From: Pseudarthrobacter defluvii | GTDB lineage: Bacteria > Actinomycetota > Actinomycetes > Actinomycetales > Micrococcaceae | Reading direction: 5' to 3' | Length of the DNA stretch: 64,000 nucleotides | NCBI RefSeq assembly: GCF_030816725.1 | Contig: NZ_JAUSYG010000001.1 | Coordinates: forward strand, 2,790,001 to 2,854,000 | Part shown: positions 17,221-24,861 of the stretch, piece by piece | Numbering within the stretch: the stretch's first letter is position 1 | Layout of the letters: each line of letters begins with the position of its first letter | Made by a program: the position numbers and the translations under genes | The notes under the pieces: generated by a model | The model's database searches: none | What the model saw: only the letters and a program-made list of their open reading frames with translations | What the model was told of the DNA's origin: nothing

Positions 17221-18072
17221 CTAGTTGGAGCGGAACAGCCTGCGGAGGAGGAGGACCAGCACGGCTCCGGCCGCCACGAAGGCTGCCACCGGCTTCCAGC
17301 GCCTGGACAGGTCTGCGGAGCCGGACAACGCCGCGAACCTTTGACCCGCCACATCCACTCCATGCTGCGCCAGCACCTGGCCCTCGCGTGCCTTGACCTG
17401 GGCTGCTGCCAGCAGGTAGCGGGCCTGGGTCTTGAGGTCCAGCTCGGTGCCGAGCTCGTCGCGGACCTCCGTGAGGTGGTGCCGCCGCTGGCTCAGGCGG
17501 CGCACCAGCTCGGGTTCGGACGCGTGCGGGAACTCCTGGTCGCGCTGTGCCGCTTTGGCTTCCTTTTCGGCTTTTGCCTTCGCAGCGGCCTCGGCCTTGG
17601 CGGCCTTCGCAGCCTTGGCCTCGGGGCTTTCCGGATCCAGGATGGCCGGGTTGAACGCCGAGCCCTCCCGGGCAACGCCAATATCGTGCCTGATGCCGCG
17701 GATGGTTTCCTCGGGCATCAGCGGCATGGCTTTCTTGAACCTGGCGAGGCCAATCAGTCCGCCGATGAGCGCAACCAGCAGGAAGGCCGCGGAGACCAGG
17801 AGGGCTGCCAGCCATGCGGGCATGATGGTGGACAGCCCCATGATGGCCGCGACGATCAGGCCGACCACCAGGAATGCCAGGAAGAGCAGCGCCACGGCGA
17901 AGAAGGCCGCGGCCACCCCCACCTGGATGCCCTTGCGTTTGAGTTCGATCTTGGCGAAGGCGATCTCGTCGTTGAGCTGGCGGGGCGCCAACCGGAAAAG
18001 GAGTCTTGCCGTTCCGGGCAGCGCAGTGATACGCAATCCCGGGCTGGTACGCCCGCTGTGACGTCCGCTCAT
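17221..18072 (-). CDS. Holin-X/DUF3618-like membrane protein
   Basis: A 283-residue protein. The N-terminal half has two adjacent helices (about 52-78 and 83-108) after RLAPRQLNDEIAFAKIELKRKG, the pattern of the actinobacterial 'putative holin-X' family, which is not a phage gene despite the name. A strongly charged Ala/Lys/Glu coiled segment (about 150-185) links to a DUF3618-like part (LSQRRHHLTEVRDELGTELDLK) and a C-terminal helix (about 262-278, FVAAGAVLVLLLRRLF). The combination of both domains in one chain is notable. Role unknown; it probably associates with the cell envelope. Confidence 0.85.
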   Translation of the reverse strand: MSGRHSGRTSPGLRITALPGTARLLFRLAPRQLNDEIAFAKIELKRKGIQVGVAAAFFAVALLFLAFLVVGLIVAAIMGLSTIMPAWLAALLVSAAFLLVALIGGLIGLARFKKAMPLMPEETIRGIRHDIGVAREGSAFNPAILDPESPEAKAAKAAKAEAAAKAKAEKEAKAAQRDQEFPHASEPELVRRLSQRRHHLTEVRDELGTELDLKTQARYLLAAAQVKAREGQVLAQHGVDVAGQRFAALSGSADLSRRWKPVAAFVAAGAVLVLLLRRLFRSN

Positions 18073-18252
18073 CGGTTCCGCCTTACTGGTTTCATGAGTC
18101 GATACTGCTTCCGTTTGCTGCGGAAATGTGCAGGCGCACAGTCCACGCCACCAAAACTACCATTCAGGTTCAGGGCGAACTTGGGGGCTTGCCGGACGGC
18201 GCGGCCTACAACGCTGCAAAAACAGTCCTGGCCGGGCCTAGGATTGTTCTCC

Positions 18253-19476
18253 GTGACCAATTCCCCCAATCCCGGCGACTTGCTGAGCCGCCGCCGCAAG
18301 CTCCTCTACATCCTCCTTCTGGGTGCTCTGACGGCCCTCGGCCCGTTCACCATCGACCTTTACCTGCCTGCCTTTCCCGCGCTGGAGGCAAGCCTGGGGG
18401 TGACCGAGGCGCAGGTTCAGCTCACCCTGGCAGGTACCACTGTCGGTTTTGCATTCGGCCAGCTCGTGGTGGGGCCCTTCAGCGACAAGTTCGGGCGCCG
18501 GATTCCCCTGATCCTGGCCACCGCGCTGCACATCGCCGCATCCCTCGGCGCTGCCCTGTCCACGGACATCGCGACGCTTGGAGTGTTCCGTGTCCTGATG
18601 GGTGTTGGCGCGGCCGGCGGCGGCGTGGTGGCCATGGCCATGGTGCGCGACCTGTTTTCCGGATATGCCATGGTGCGGATGTTCTCGCGGATGTCGCTGG
18701 TCAACGGCCTGGCGCCCATCCTCGCGCCAGTGATCGGTTCGCAGCTGCTCCTGGTGATGCCGTGGCCCGGCATCTTCGTGTTCCTGGCCGCCTACGGAAC
18801 GTTGGTCATCGTGGCCGCCCTGCTCGTGGTGCGCGAGACGCTGCCGCCGGAGAAGCGGGGCCAGAGCGGCATGACGGCCGGGCAGCGCTACAAGGCACTC
18901 TTCAGTGACCGGATCTTCGTGGGGCTGCTCATGGTGGCCGGCTTCAATTTCGGCGGCCTCTTCACCTATCTGTCGGCCTCCCCGTTCCTGTTTCAGGACA
19001 TCTTCGGGTTCTCGGCCCAGCAGTACGGGCTGCTCTTCGGCATCAACTCCCTGGGCATCGTGACCGGCGTGCAGACCAGCTCGCGGCTGATCCGGATCGT
19101 TCCGCCGCAATGGATCCTGGCGGGCGCCACGGCGTGGATGTTCTTGATGGCCCTGCTGATCGTGGTGTTTGACCTGGCGGGCCTGGGCCTGTGGGGCGTG
19201 ATGGTACCGCTGTGGTTCTACATCATGGGCACCGGCTTCATGTTCCCCTGCGTCCAGGTGCTGGCCCTGGCCGGCCACGCCGGCCAGGCGGGGACGGCGG
19301 CATCGCTGCTCGGGGCGGCCACGTTCCTCATGGCCGGGCTGATCTCCCCCGTGGTGGGCTGGCTCGGCATCACCAGTGCCGCGCCGATGGGGGCTGTTCA
19401 AGCGGCGTGCATCCTGGTAGCCATCGGGGCACTGTGGCTGGTGGTCCGTCCGCGCACTGTCCCTTCCATCCACTGA
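18253..19476 (+). CDS. Bcr/CflA-type MFS drug exporter
   Basis: A 407-residue twelve-helix transporter. The first helix reads LLGALTALGPFTIDLYLPAFP, a Bcr/CflA hallmark, and the MFS loop GPFSDKFGRRIPL follows helix 2. It should export small hydrophobic compounds such as bicyclomycin-like drugs by proton antiport. GTG 18253 (VTNSPNPGDLL) is chosen; the frame is open far upstream, but that part has no similarity and overlaps the opposite gene. It diverges from the holin-X gene across 180 bp. Confidence 0.92.
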   Translation: MTNSPNPGDLLSRRRKLLYILLLGALTALGPFTIDLYLPAFPALEASLGVTEAQVQLTLAGTTVGFAFGQLVVGPFSDKFGRRIPLILATALHIAASLGAALSTDIATLGVFRVLMGVGAAGGGVVAMAMVRDLFSGYAMVRMFSRMSLVNGLAPILAPVIGSQLLLVMPWPGIFVFLAAYGTLVIVAALLVVRETLPPEKRGQSGMTAGQRYKALFSDRIFVGLLMVAGFNFGGLFTYLSASPFLFQDIFGFSAQQYGLLFGINSLGIVTGVQTSSRLIRIVPPQWILAGATAWMFLMALLIVVFDLAGLGLWGVMVPLWFYIMGTGFMFPCVQVLALAGHAGQAGTAASLLGAATFLMAGLISPVVGWLGITSAAPMGAVQAACILVAIGALWLVVRPRTVPSIH

Positions 19477-19514
19477 CAGCAACCGGCCACCAGCCACCAG
19501 CAGGAAGGCAGCAC

Positions 19515-19733
19515 ATGGACCGCAAACCGCACCGCAATGGAAGGGGACTCTTCCTCGGGGCGGTGCTTGGCGCCGTCGTGGGCTATTTCGCCGGCCGGGC
19601 CGTAGGCAACCCCGCCATGGGCATCGTCCTTGGACTGCTGGCCGGCGCCGCGGTCCTTTACCGGGTGAACCCGGGTTCCAGGAAGCCGGGCCCGCGGAAA
19701 AAGGACTGCCGGAGGCCGGGCGCCGGGAAGTAG
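19515..19733 (+). CDS. Small glycine-rich membrane protein
   Basis: A 72-residue protein with a basic N-terminus (MDRKPHRNGR), two short helices rich in Gly/Ala (LFLGAVLGAVVGYFAGRAVG and MGIVLGLLAGAAVLY), and a Lys/Arg/Gly tail. CAGGAAGG stands 6 bp before the ATG. It starts 38 bp after the exporter and may be co-transcribed. It resembles glycine-zipper small membrane proteins; no family recognised. Confidence 0.72.
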   Translation: MDRKPHRNGRGLFLGAVLGAVVGYFAGRAVGNPAMGIVLGLLAGAAVLYRVNPGSRKPGPRKKDCRRPGAGK

Positions 19734-19812
19734 GGGTCCGGGAAGCAAGGCCCAGGAAGCACGAATCCCCCTGTCCCTGCCTTCCGGGTGCCTCCCGCGA
19801 TAAAATGATCCC

Positions 19813-20220
19813 GTGCCCAGCTGGCAGAACCAACCGCCACTTCCAGCCACATGGCAACGGTGCGACGCCCGGATCCTGCCACTGTGGTGGGAGCGGCTGT
19901 GCGCGCAGGCAGGACAGCAGTCGGCGGCGCTGTATGCGGCGGGGCTGTTCACCGAGGACCGCCGCCGGCCCATCGCCCAATGGTTCAATCCCGCTTTCAA
20001 CGCGGCCCTGCTGGTGGCCCCGGAAACATCGCCGGAGTGGCCCGTGCAGCGCTTCGGGATTTTCTACGCGCCGCCGGATGCAGGCTTTGTCAGGATCCAC
20101 TCGGCGCCGCACGAATGGAATCCGCGCGAACCCCGGAAGTCCCCCACCGAGAAGGAAGCCTTCGAGGCAGCCATCGCCGAGGCCGAAAGGTTCCTGCAGG
20201 TGGAGATGGATTTCGTGTAG
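19813..20220 (+). CDS. Hypothetical protein
   Basis: A 135-residue soluble protein starting at GTG (PSWQNQPPLPATWQRCDARIL), rich in Trp and Pro, with an acidic C-terminal helix (EKEAFEAAIAEAERFLQVEMDFV). The codon bias and a clean ending before a terminator support a real gene. No family was recognised. Confidence 0.75.
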   Translation: MPSWQNQPPLPATWQRCDARILPLWWERLCAQAGQQSAALYAAGLFTEDRRRPIAQWFNPAFNAALLVAPETSPEWPVQRFGIFYAPPDAGFVRIHSAPHEWNPREPRKSPTEKEAFEAAIAEAERFLQVEMDFV

Positions 20221-20263
20221 CCAGCGCTTATCGCCAGCTCACGCTTGCCACCCCGAGAAAAGA

Positions 20264-20303
20264 AAAAATCCCTGTTCCTCCAAGTGGAGGAACAGGGATT
20301 TTT
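20264..20303. terminator. Bidirectional terminator
   Basis: A perfect 18-bp stem (arms 20264-20281 and 20286-20303) with loop AAGT; A-rich and T-rich flanks lie on both sides, so it can stop transcripts from the 19813 gene (plus) and from the tRNA-Asn at 20311 (minus). Confidence 0.93.
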
Positions 20304-20310
20304 CGTAACG

Positions 20311-20383
20311 CTCCTCCTGCTGGACTTGAACCAGCAACCCTTCGATTAACAGTCGAATGCTCTGCCAATTGAGCTAAGGAGGA
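20311..20383 (-). tRNA. tRNA-Asn (GTT), copy 1
   Basis: A 73-nt cloverleaf: acceptor TCCTCCT/AGGAGGA, discriminator G, anticodon loop CTGTTAA with anticodon GTT, T-arm GCTGG-TTCAAGT-CCAGC. No encoded CCA. Identical in sequence to the copy at 20507-20579. Confidence 0.97.
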
Positions 20384-20470
20384 ATGAAGCAGGTATGACA
20401 TTAGCAAAGGATTCCGGCCCAAGGGAAATCGGCGGTGTTCCGGGCCAAAAGGGCCCTTCCGGGAAACAAA

Positions 20471-20501
20471 AATCCCCGTTCCGGAAACCGGAACGGGGAT
20501 T
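20471..20501 (-). terminator. Terminator between the tRNA-Asn copies
   Basis: A perfect 14-bp stem (20471-20484 with 20488-20501), 3-nt loop, followed on the minus strand by TTTGTTT. It ends the transcript of the second tRNA-Asn. Confidence 0.9.
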
Positions 20502-20506
20502 GGAAG

Positions 20507-20579
20507 CTCCTCCTGCTGGACTTGAACCAGCAACCCTTCGATTAACAGTCGAATGCTCTGCCAATTGAGCTAAGGAGGA
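20507..20579 (-). tRNA. tRNA-Asn (GTT), copy 2
   Basis: A 73-nt cloverleaf identical to copy 1 at 20311-20383, 123 bp away. Each copy has its own terminator, so they are separate units rather than one tandem transcript. Confidence 0.97.
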
Positions 20580-20676
20580 ATGAAGCGGGTACCAGCCTAG
20601 CAAACACCCGCGGCGGAAACGAAATCGGGCGGAGCGTGACCTCCACCACCCAGTTGCTCCTTCCAGCAGTCGCGTC

Positions 20677-22650
20677 CTAGGCCTCCGCGCGCAAAGCCCG
20701 GCGTTCCATTTCGAGCATCATCAGTTCACGGTTGAGCCGCTGGAATGCCTCCGGATCTGCTGCGGCGTCGAGGCGCTGCAGCTGGCCCATCTTGTCCGCC
20801 TTGACCCGGGTGATCTGGAGTTCGAAAAGCCGGGACAGGATGTCGCGGCAGTACTTCAGCACCGCCTCCTCGGTATGGGCCGGAAGCGGTACCACCGAAA
20901 GCTCCGACACCAGCGGCCGGAGCGGCTCCGGGACCTCGTGCATGACGTACTCCACCCAGCGCACCGGATCACCCACGTGTCCTGGCCCTGTGGCGCGCAT
21001 GGCGTCGTGCACGGCCTGGAAGGCCGGGGTGGCAAAGCGGACCGCGGCGAACCGGTCCCAGACCTCGCCGGCCAGCAGCGAAGGCTGCTGCAGCGCCACT
21101 TCCAGGGCCTGCCGCTCCATGGAGGCCACGGGGTCGCGCGGGTCGGGCCGGTGGAAGGAAGGGACAGCGCCCGACGGCGGCGCGGCAGCTACGCCAGGGC
21201 CTCCGGCTTGGGCTGGGGGCGCCGGGGTTTGCTGGCCATGGTTTTGCGGGCCGTGGTTCTGCCGTCCGCCTGCGCGTGCCCCCGGCGCCGGTTCCCGGGC
21301 GGTGTCCCCCCGTTTCGTTGCGTTCTTCACTTCGGTGTTGACCAGGCGCAGGACTTCGTTGGGGTCAGGCATCCCAAGCCAGCCGGTCAGGGCCTGGCAG
21401 TAGCCGGTCCGGGTTGAGCCGTCGCGGATGGCCGCCACCACCGGCACGGAAGCCTTCAGGCCCTGGACGCGGCCCTCCACAGTGTCAAGGTTGAACTGCT
21501 TCAGGGTGGTGCGGATGGCGAACTCGAACAGGGGCCGCCGGGACTGGATCAGGGCGTGCACCGCCTCGTCCCCCCTGCTGAGGCGAAGGTCGCAGGGGTC
21601 GGCCCCGGTGGGTTCCACGGCCACGAAGGTTTGGGCGGTAAACCGCTGGTCCTCCTCGAAGGCGCGCAGGGCCGCCTTCTGCCCGGCGGCGTCACCGTCG
21701 AAGGTGAACACCACTTCTCCCCCGGTGCCGTCATCGGACAAAAGCCGGCGGGCGATCTTGATGTGCTCAGTGCCGAACGCCGTGCCGCAGGTGGCCACCG
21801 CCGTCGTAATTCCTGCAAGGTGGCAGGCCATGACGTCCGTGTAGCCCTCCACCACTACCAGCTGGCGGTCCTTGGCGATGCTTTTCTTGGCCAGGTCGAT
21901 GCCGTAGAGGACCTGGGACTTCTTGTAGAGGGTGGTTTCCGGGGTGTTCAGGTACTTAGGCCCCTGGTCGTCCTCGTACAGCTTGCGGGCGCCGAAGCCG
22001 ATCGTGTCGCCGGCCATGTCCTTGATGGGCCAGATGAGGCGTCCCCGGAAGCGGTCGTAGATGCCCCGGTTTCCCTCGCTGAACATGCCGGTGAGCTTGA
22101 GCTCGGCATCGGTGAATCCGCGGCCGCGGAGGTGCTTCAGGAGGGCGTCCCAGCCCTGCGGAGCGTAGCCGCAGCCAAAGTGTTCAGCGGCGGCCCTGTC
22201 GAAGCCCCGGCCGAACAGGAAGTTCCGGGCCTCGACCGCGCCCGGGGTAAGCAGCTGGGCGCGGAAGAATTCGTCGGCGATCTTGTGTGCGTCCAGCAGG
22301 CGCTGGCGGCGGCCCACTTCCTCCCGGTTGGGGCCGGTTCCGCCGTCCTCGTAGCGCAGCTCATAGCCGATCCTCGCGGCCAGCTTCTCGACGGCCTCCT
22401 GGAACGAGCTGTGGTCCTGCTTTTGGACGAACGCGATGACGTCGCCGTCCTCGCCGCAGCCGAAGCAGTGGTATCGGCCCACCTGGGGGCGGACGGTGAA
22501 GGACGGCGAGCGCTCGTCGTGGAAGGGGCACAGACCTTTGAAGGTTCCCAGCCCGGCGCCCTTGAGCGTTACGTAGCCGTCTACCACTTCCTTGATGTCC
22601 GTGCGCTGGCGTACTTCATCGATATCTTCACGTTTGATCAGCCCAGCCAC
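20677..22650 (-). CDS. dnaG: DNA primase
   Basis: A 657-residue primase that makes RNA primers at the replication fork. The N-terminal zinc ribbon has C41, H44, C62 and C65 (CPFHDERSPSF and HCFGCG). The TOPRIM catalytic core includes VVVEGYTDVMA and FDGDAAGQKA. A Gly/Pro/Gln-rich linker (about 455-500) leads to the DnaB-binding C-terminal domain ending in MLEMERRALRAEA. It lies downstream of the redox cassette with dus-dgt further upstream, a neighbourhood common in actinobacteria apart from the cassette. Confidence 0.98.
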   Translation of the reverse strand: MAGLIKREDIDEVRQRTDIKEVVDGYVTLKGAGLGTFKGLCPFHDERSPSFTVRPQVGRYHCFGCGEDGDVIAFVQKQDHSSFQEAVEKLAARIGYELRYEDGGTGPNREEVGRRQRLLDAHKIADEFFRAQLLTPGAVEARNFLFGRGFDRAAAEHFGCGYAPQGWDALLKHLRGRGFTDAELKLTGMFSEGNRGIYDRFRGRLIWPIKDMAGDTIGFGARKLYEDDQGPKYLNTPETTLYKKSQVLYGIDLAKKSIAKDRQLVVVEGYTDVMACHLAGITTAVATCGTAFGTEHIKIARRLLSDDGTGGEVVFTFDGDAAGQKAALRAFEEDQRFTAQTFVAVEPTGADPCDLRLSRGDEAVHALIQSRRPLFEFAIRTTLKQFNLDTVEGRVQGLKASVPVVAAIRDGSTRTGYCQALTGWLGMPDPNEVLRLVNTEVKNATKRGDTAREPAPGARAGGRQNHGPQNHGQQTPAPPAQAGGPGVAAAPPSGAVPSFHRPDPRDPVASMERQALEVALQQPSLLAGEVWDRFAAVRFATPAFQAVHDAMRATGPGHVGDPVRWVEYVMHEVPEPLRPLVSELSVVPLPAHTEEAVLKYCRDILSRLFELQITRVKADKMGQLQRLDAAADPEAFQRLNRELMMLEMERRALRAEA

Positions 22651-22694
22651 ACAGCAATCTTAGTGTCATTGGCTTGCTGCCGTGGCCCGGTCCC

Positions 22695-22955
22695 TTACCT
22701 GCCGGGCGTCCGCTGCCCCGGTTCGGGCACCGTTCGCTGCATAAGGCTGAGGGCAAGCTTGGGGCAAAGGAAGACGGCTTCCTGTGCCGCGTCCCGGTCG
22801 GCGTCCCGCAGCGGGACGTCCGTGCGTTCACGGCCCACCTTGCCGCGCGCCACCGGGTACCCCCAGTCGTCCCGGTCGAGTACGCCGGGAAGCAGTTCCG
22901 TGCACAGGCCGCGGCCGTCGCAGCTGGTCCAGTCGATGTGCAGGTAGGTCTTCAT
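22695..22955 (-). CDS. Small ferredoxin of the redox cassette
   Basis: An 86-residue cytoplasmic ferredoxin with the pattern IDWTSCDGRGLC (C12, C18) and a later CP motif in EAVFLCPKLAL. This three-Cys layout (C-x5-C-xn-C-P) matches ferredoxins carrying one [3Fe-4S] or [4Fe-4S] cluster, as used by actinobacterial P450s. The ATG overlaps the stop of the NuoF-like gene (ATGA), so electrons may pass between the two proteins. An earlier in-frame extension is rejected. It ends 44 bp before dnaG. Confidence 0.85.
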   Translation of the reverse strand: MKTYLHIDWTSCDGRGLCTELLPGVLDRDDWGYPVARGKVGRERTDVPLRDADRDAAQEAVFLCPKLALSLMQRTVPEPGQRTPGR

Positions 22956-24307
22956 GCCGCCACGCCTCCCGGGCCTGTGCAGTATCCGGCCAGGTGGGCG
23001 CGGAAGTCCGCGGCGAAGACCTCCAGCGCACTGCTGACCAGGCCCGTGGTCCCCTCGGGATGCCGGCAGGCGCCACGTCCTGACACCAGCCGTCCCAGGC
23101 GGTCCAGCTCGGTGGCGAGGCGGTGATCTGTTTCGCCTCCGGCGATCCGGTTGAGGATGGACGCCATGGCCGGCAGGCCGAACATGCAGGGCCCGCACTG
23201 CCGGGCGGACTGGCCGGCCAGGTAGCTGACGATCCGGGCCGTGGCCTGGATCCCGCAGGTCTGCAGGTCCAAGGCATGGATTACTCCCGCTCCCGGGCGC
23301 GCCGTCCGGCCCGGCGGCCCCACAGGTGAAAGCGCGTGCTCCGCAGGCCGAACCCACCGGCCGTGGTACCCACCCACCAGGACGGCGGACAGGGAACCAG
23401 GATCCATGCCCGCCTCCTTCAGGACCAAGCAAAGTTGCACGCCGCCCGGCACTTCCAGCACCACATCCCGCGCTGGGGCAGGACCGGATACGGACACCAG
23501 CCTGGTGCCAGGGTCCGTTGGAGTGCCGGCCTCCCGGAACCACCGCGCGCCGAAGCGGGCGATCAGGGCAACCTGGGCCAGGGTCTCCACGTTGACCACC
23601 AGTGTGGGACGGCCGTTCAGGCCTGACTCGCTGAGGCGCCGGCGCTGGTCCGTGGGCAGGGCGGTGCCGTTCGCAATCATGTTCACGACGGCGCTCGACT
23701 CACCGGAGATGAAGGTTTCGGGAGCCTGCACCACGCGTACCTGTTTGCCCCGCGGACGCTCGGCAAGGGCCTCCCGCACCCGGGGCAGGCTGGCCGCGGG
23801 TGCGTAGATGTACATGTTGGTACCGCTCGTGCCGGCTTGGCCGAGGGCAGCGGCGAGGGCCATCAGCCCGTCAATGACCAAGTGGGGGGCGTGGGCAAGG
23901 AGTGTGCGGTCCTTGAAGCTCAGGGGCTCGCCCTCGGCGCCGTTGGCGATCACCACTGGCCGGACGGCAAACAAACTCTTCCTCCCGGAACCGGCAGTGG
24001 CAGTTGCCTTGCGCCAGGTTTCGAAGGCGGCTCCGCCCCGGCCGGTCAGACCGGATTCGGCAAGTACTTCCAGTAGTCCCGGGCCGGCTGCCTGTGGTTC
24101 CCAGCGGCCAAAGATGTCCGTGTGGCGTGCCCAACCTGCATCGGGACCTGCTGCCAGGAGGCGCGGTTCCTGGCGGATGCTGTCCCGGGGCCCTTGCAGG
24201 GGCGGGGGCGCGTAAGCGTCCCGGTGAGGGTCCTGGTAACCGGCTTGCTGACGGTCCTGGTAGTTGTCCTGGGGTGCCGCGGGGTAGCTGTCACGGGGTT
24301 GGCTCAC
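22952..24307 (-). CDS. NuoF-like NADH-binding flavoprotein
   Basis: A 451-residue protein related to the 51-kDa subunit of complex I. The N-terminal ~50 residues are a Gln/Tyr/Asp/Pro-rich tail absent from NuoF. Then come the NADH loop GLTGRGGAAF (about 86-95), the FMN loop IANGAEGEP (about 120-128), a SLBB-like part, and the cluster region QCGPC (C371, C374) with C414. NuoF normally has C-x2-C-x2-C; here the first cysteine is replaced by Ala, while an extra C351 lies 20 residues earlier. The GTG start overlaps the stop of the membrane protein (GTGA). It probably takes electrons from NADH for the ferredoxin or the haem membrane protein. Confidence 0.87.
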   Translation of the reverse strand: MSQPRDSYPAAPQDNYQDRQQAGYQDPHRDAYAPPPLQGPRDSIRQEPRLLAAGPDAGWARHTDIFGRWEPQAAGPGLLEVLAESGLTGRGGAAFETWRKATATAGSGRKSLFAVRPVVIANGAEGEPLSFKDRTLLAHAPHLVIDGLMALAAALGQAGTSGTNMYIYAPAASLPRVREALAERPRGKQVRVVQAPETFISGESSAVVNMIANGTALPTDQRRRLSESGLNGRPTLVVNVETLAQVALIARFGARWFREAGTPTDPGTRLVSVSGPAPARDVVLEVPGGVQLCLVLKEAGMDPGSLSAVLVGGYHGRWVRPAEHALSPVGPPGRTARPGAGVIHALDLQTCGIQATARIVSYLAGQSARQCGPCMFGLPAMASILNRIAGGETDHRLATELDRLGRLVSGRGACRHPEGTTGLVSSALEVFAADFRAHLAGYCTGPGGVAA

Positions 24308-24861
24308 GGGAGGTTTCCTTGCCTGGCGCGAAAGGTTTCGAGGAAGGACGGGCTTAGCCGCCACAGCAGTGCCGCGGCAACCGCCACCGCGGACACCACC
24401 GCCAGCAGGAGGAACCACCCGTTTGAAACATCAGTACCGTTTCCAAGGGCATGGGCCATGGCCACCGGCCAGACACCGTAGCTAAGCCAGTGAACAGCCC
24501 TGAAGGTGCGTTGTCCGATCCGGTGCCGCAGCAGCCCTGTGACGACTATGGCAAGGACCAGGTCCAGGGCGACCGTTCCCAGCCCCTGCCAGAACGGCTG
24601 GTATGAACCCAGGAACGGAACCACGATGTCCACCGGGTTGAGCTTGGCAAAAGAGTCAAGGAGCAGGGACCCGACGTGCAGCCCCAGGAAAACCGTGGCG
24701 AGCAGCGCGATGTTGCGGTGCAGGAGGCTGATGGAGAACCGCGGCAGCACCAACAGGGGCCGGCCTGACCGGTTCAGGATTCCCAGCAGCACCGACGCGG
24801 TAAACAGGGCCAGGGACACGAAGCCGCTGACCCGGCCGAAAGCCCACAGTGCCTCATCCAT
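24304..24861 (-). CDS. Ferric-reductase-like transmembrane haem protein
   Basis: A 185-residue protein with about five helices. Two His pairs spaced 13 residues apart, H48/H62 (LLHRNIALL, LGLHVGS) and H124/H137 (AVHWLSYG, AMAHALG), are placed to bind two haems b across the membrane, as in the ferric reductase-like domain (FRD/MsrQ/YedZ type). ATG 24861 has GGAGG 8 bp upstream and lies inside the end of the apbE-like gene, overlapping by 8 bp. It would move electrons from the cytoplasm to the outer face of the membrane. Confidence 0.88.
   Translation of the reverse strand: MDEALWAFGRVSGFVSLALFTASVLLGILNRSGRPLLVLPRFSISLLHRNIALLATVFLGLHVGSLLLDSFAKLNPVDIVVPFLGSYQPFWQGLGTVALDLVLAIVVTGLLRHRIGQRTFRAVHWLSYGVWPVAMAHALGNGTDVSNGWFLLLAVVSAVAVAAALLWRLSPSFLETFRARQGNLP

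Noticed and set aside
14313-18072. Phage-derived lysis cassette because of the holin-like gene
   Set aside because: Holin-X proteins are chromosomal actinobacterial proteins; no endolysin or other phage gene is near.
17191-18252. Long in-frame extension upstream of the Bcr/CflA exporter (would give a 761-residue protein)
   Set aside because: The extension overlaps the holin-X gene on the other strand and shows no similarity or sensible codon use; the family start is at 18253.
18238-20112. 624-codon minus-strand frame
   Set aside because: Opposite the exporter and small genes; Gly/Arg/His-rich, no domain.
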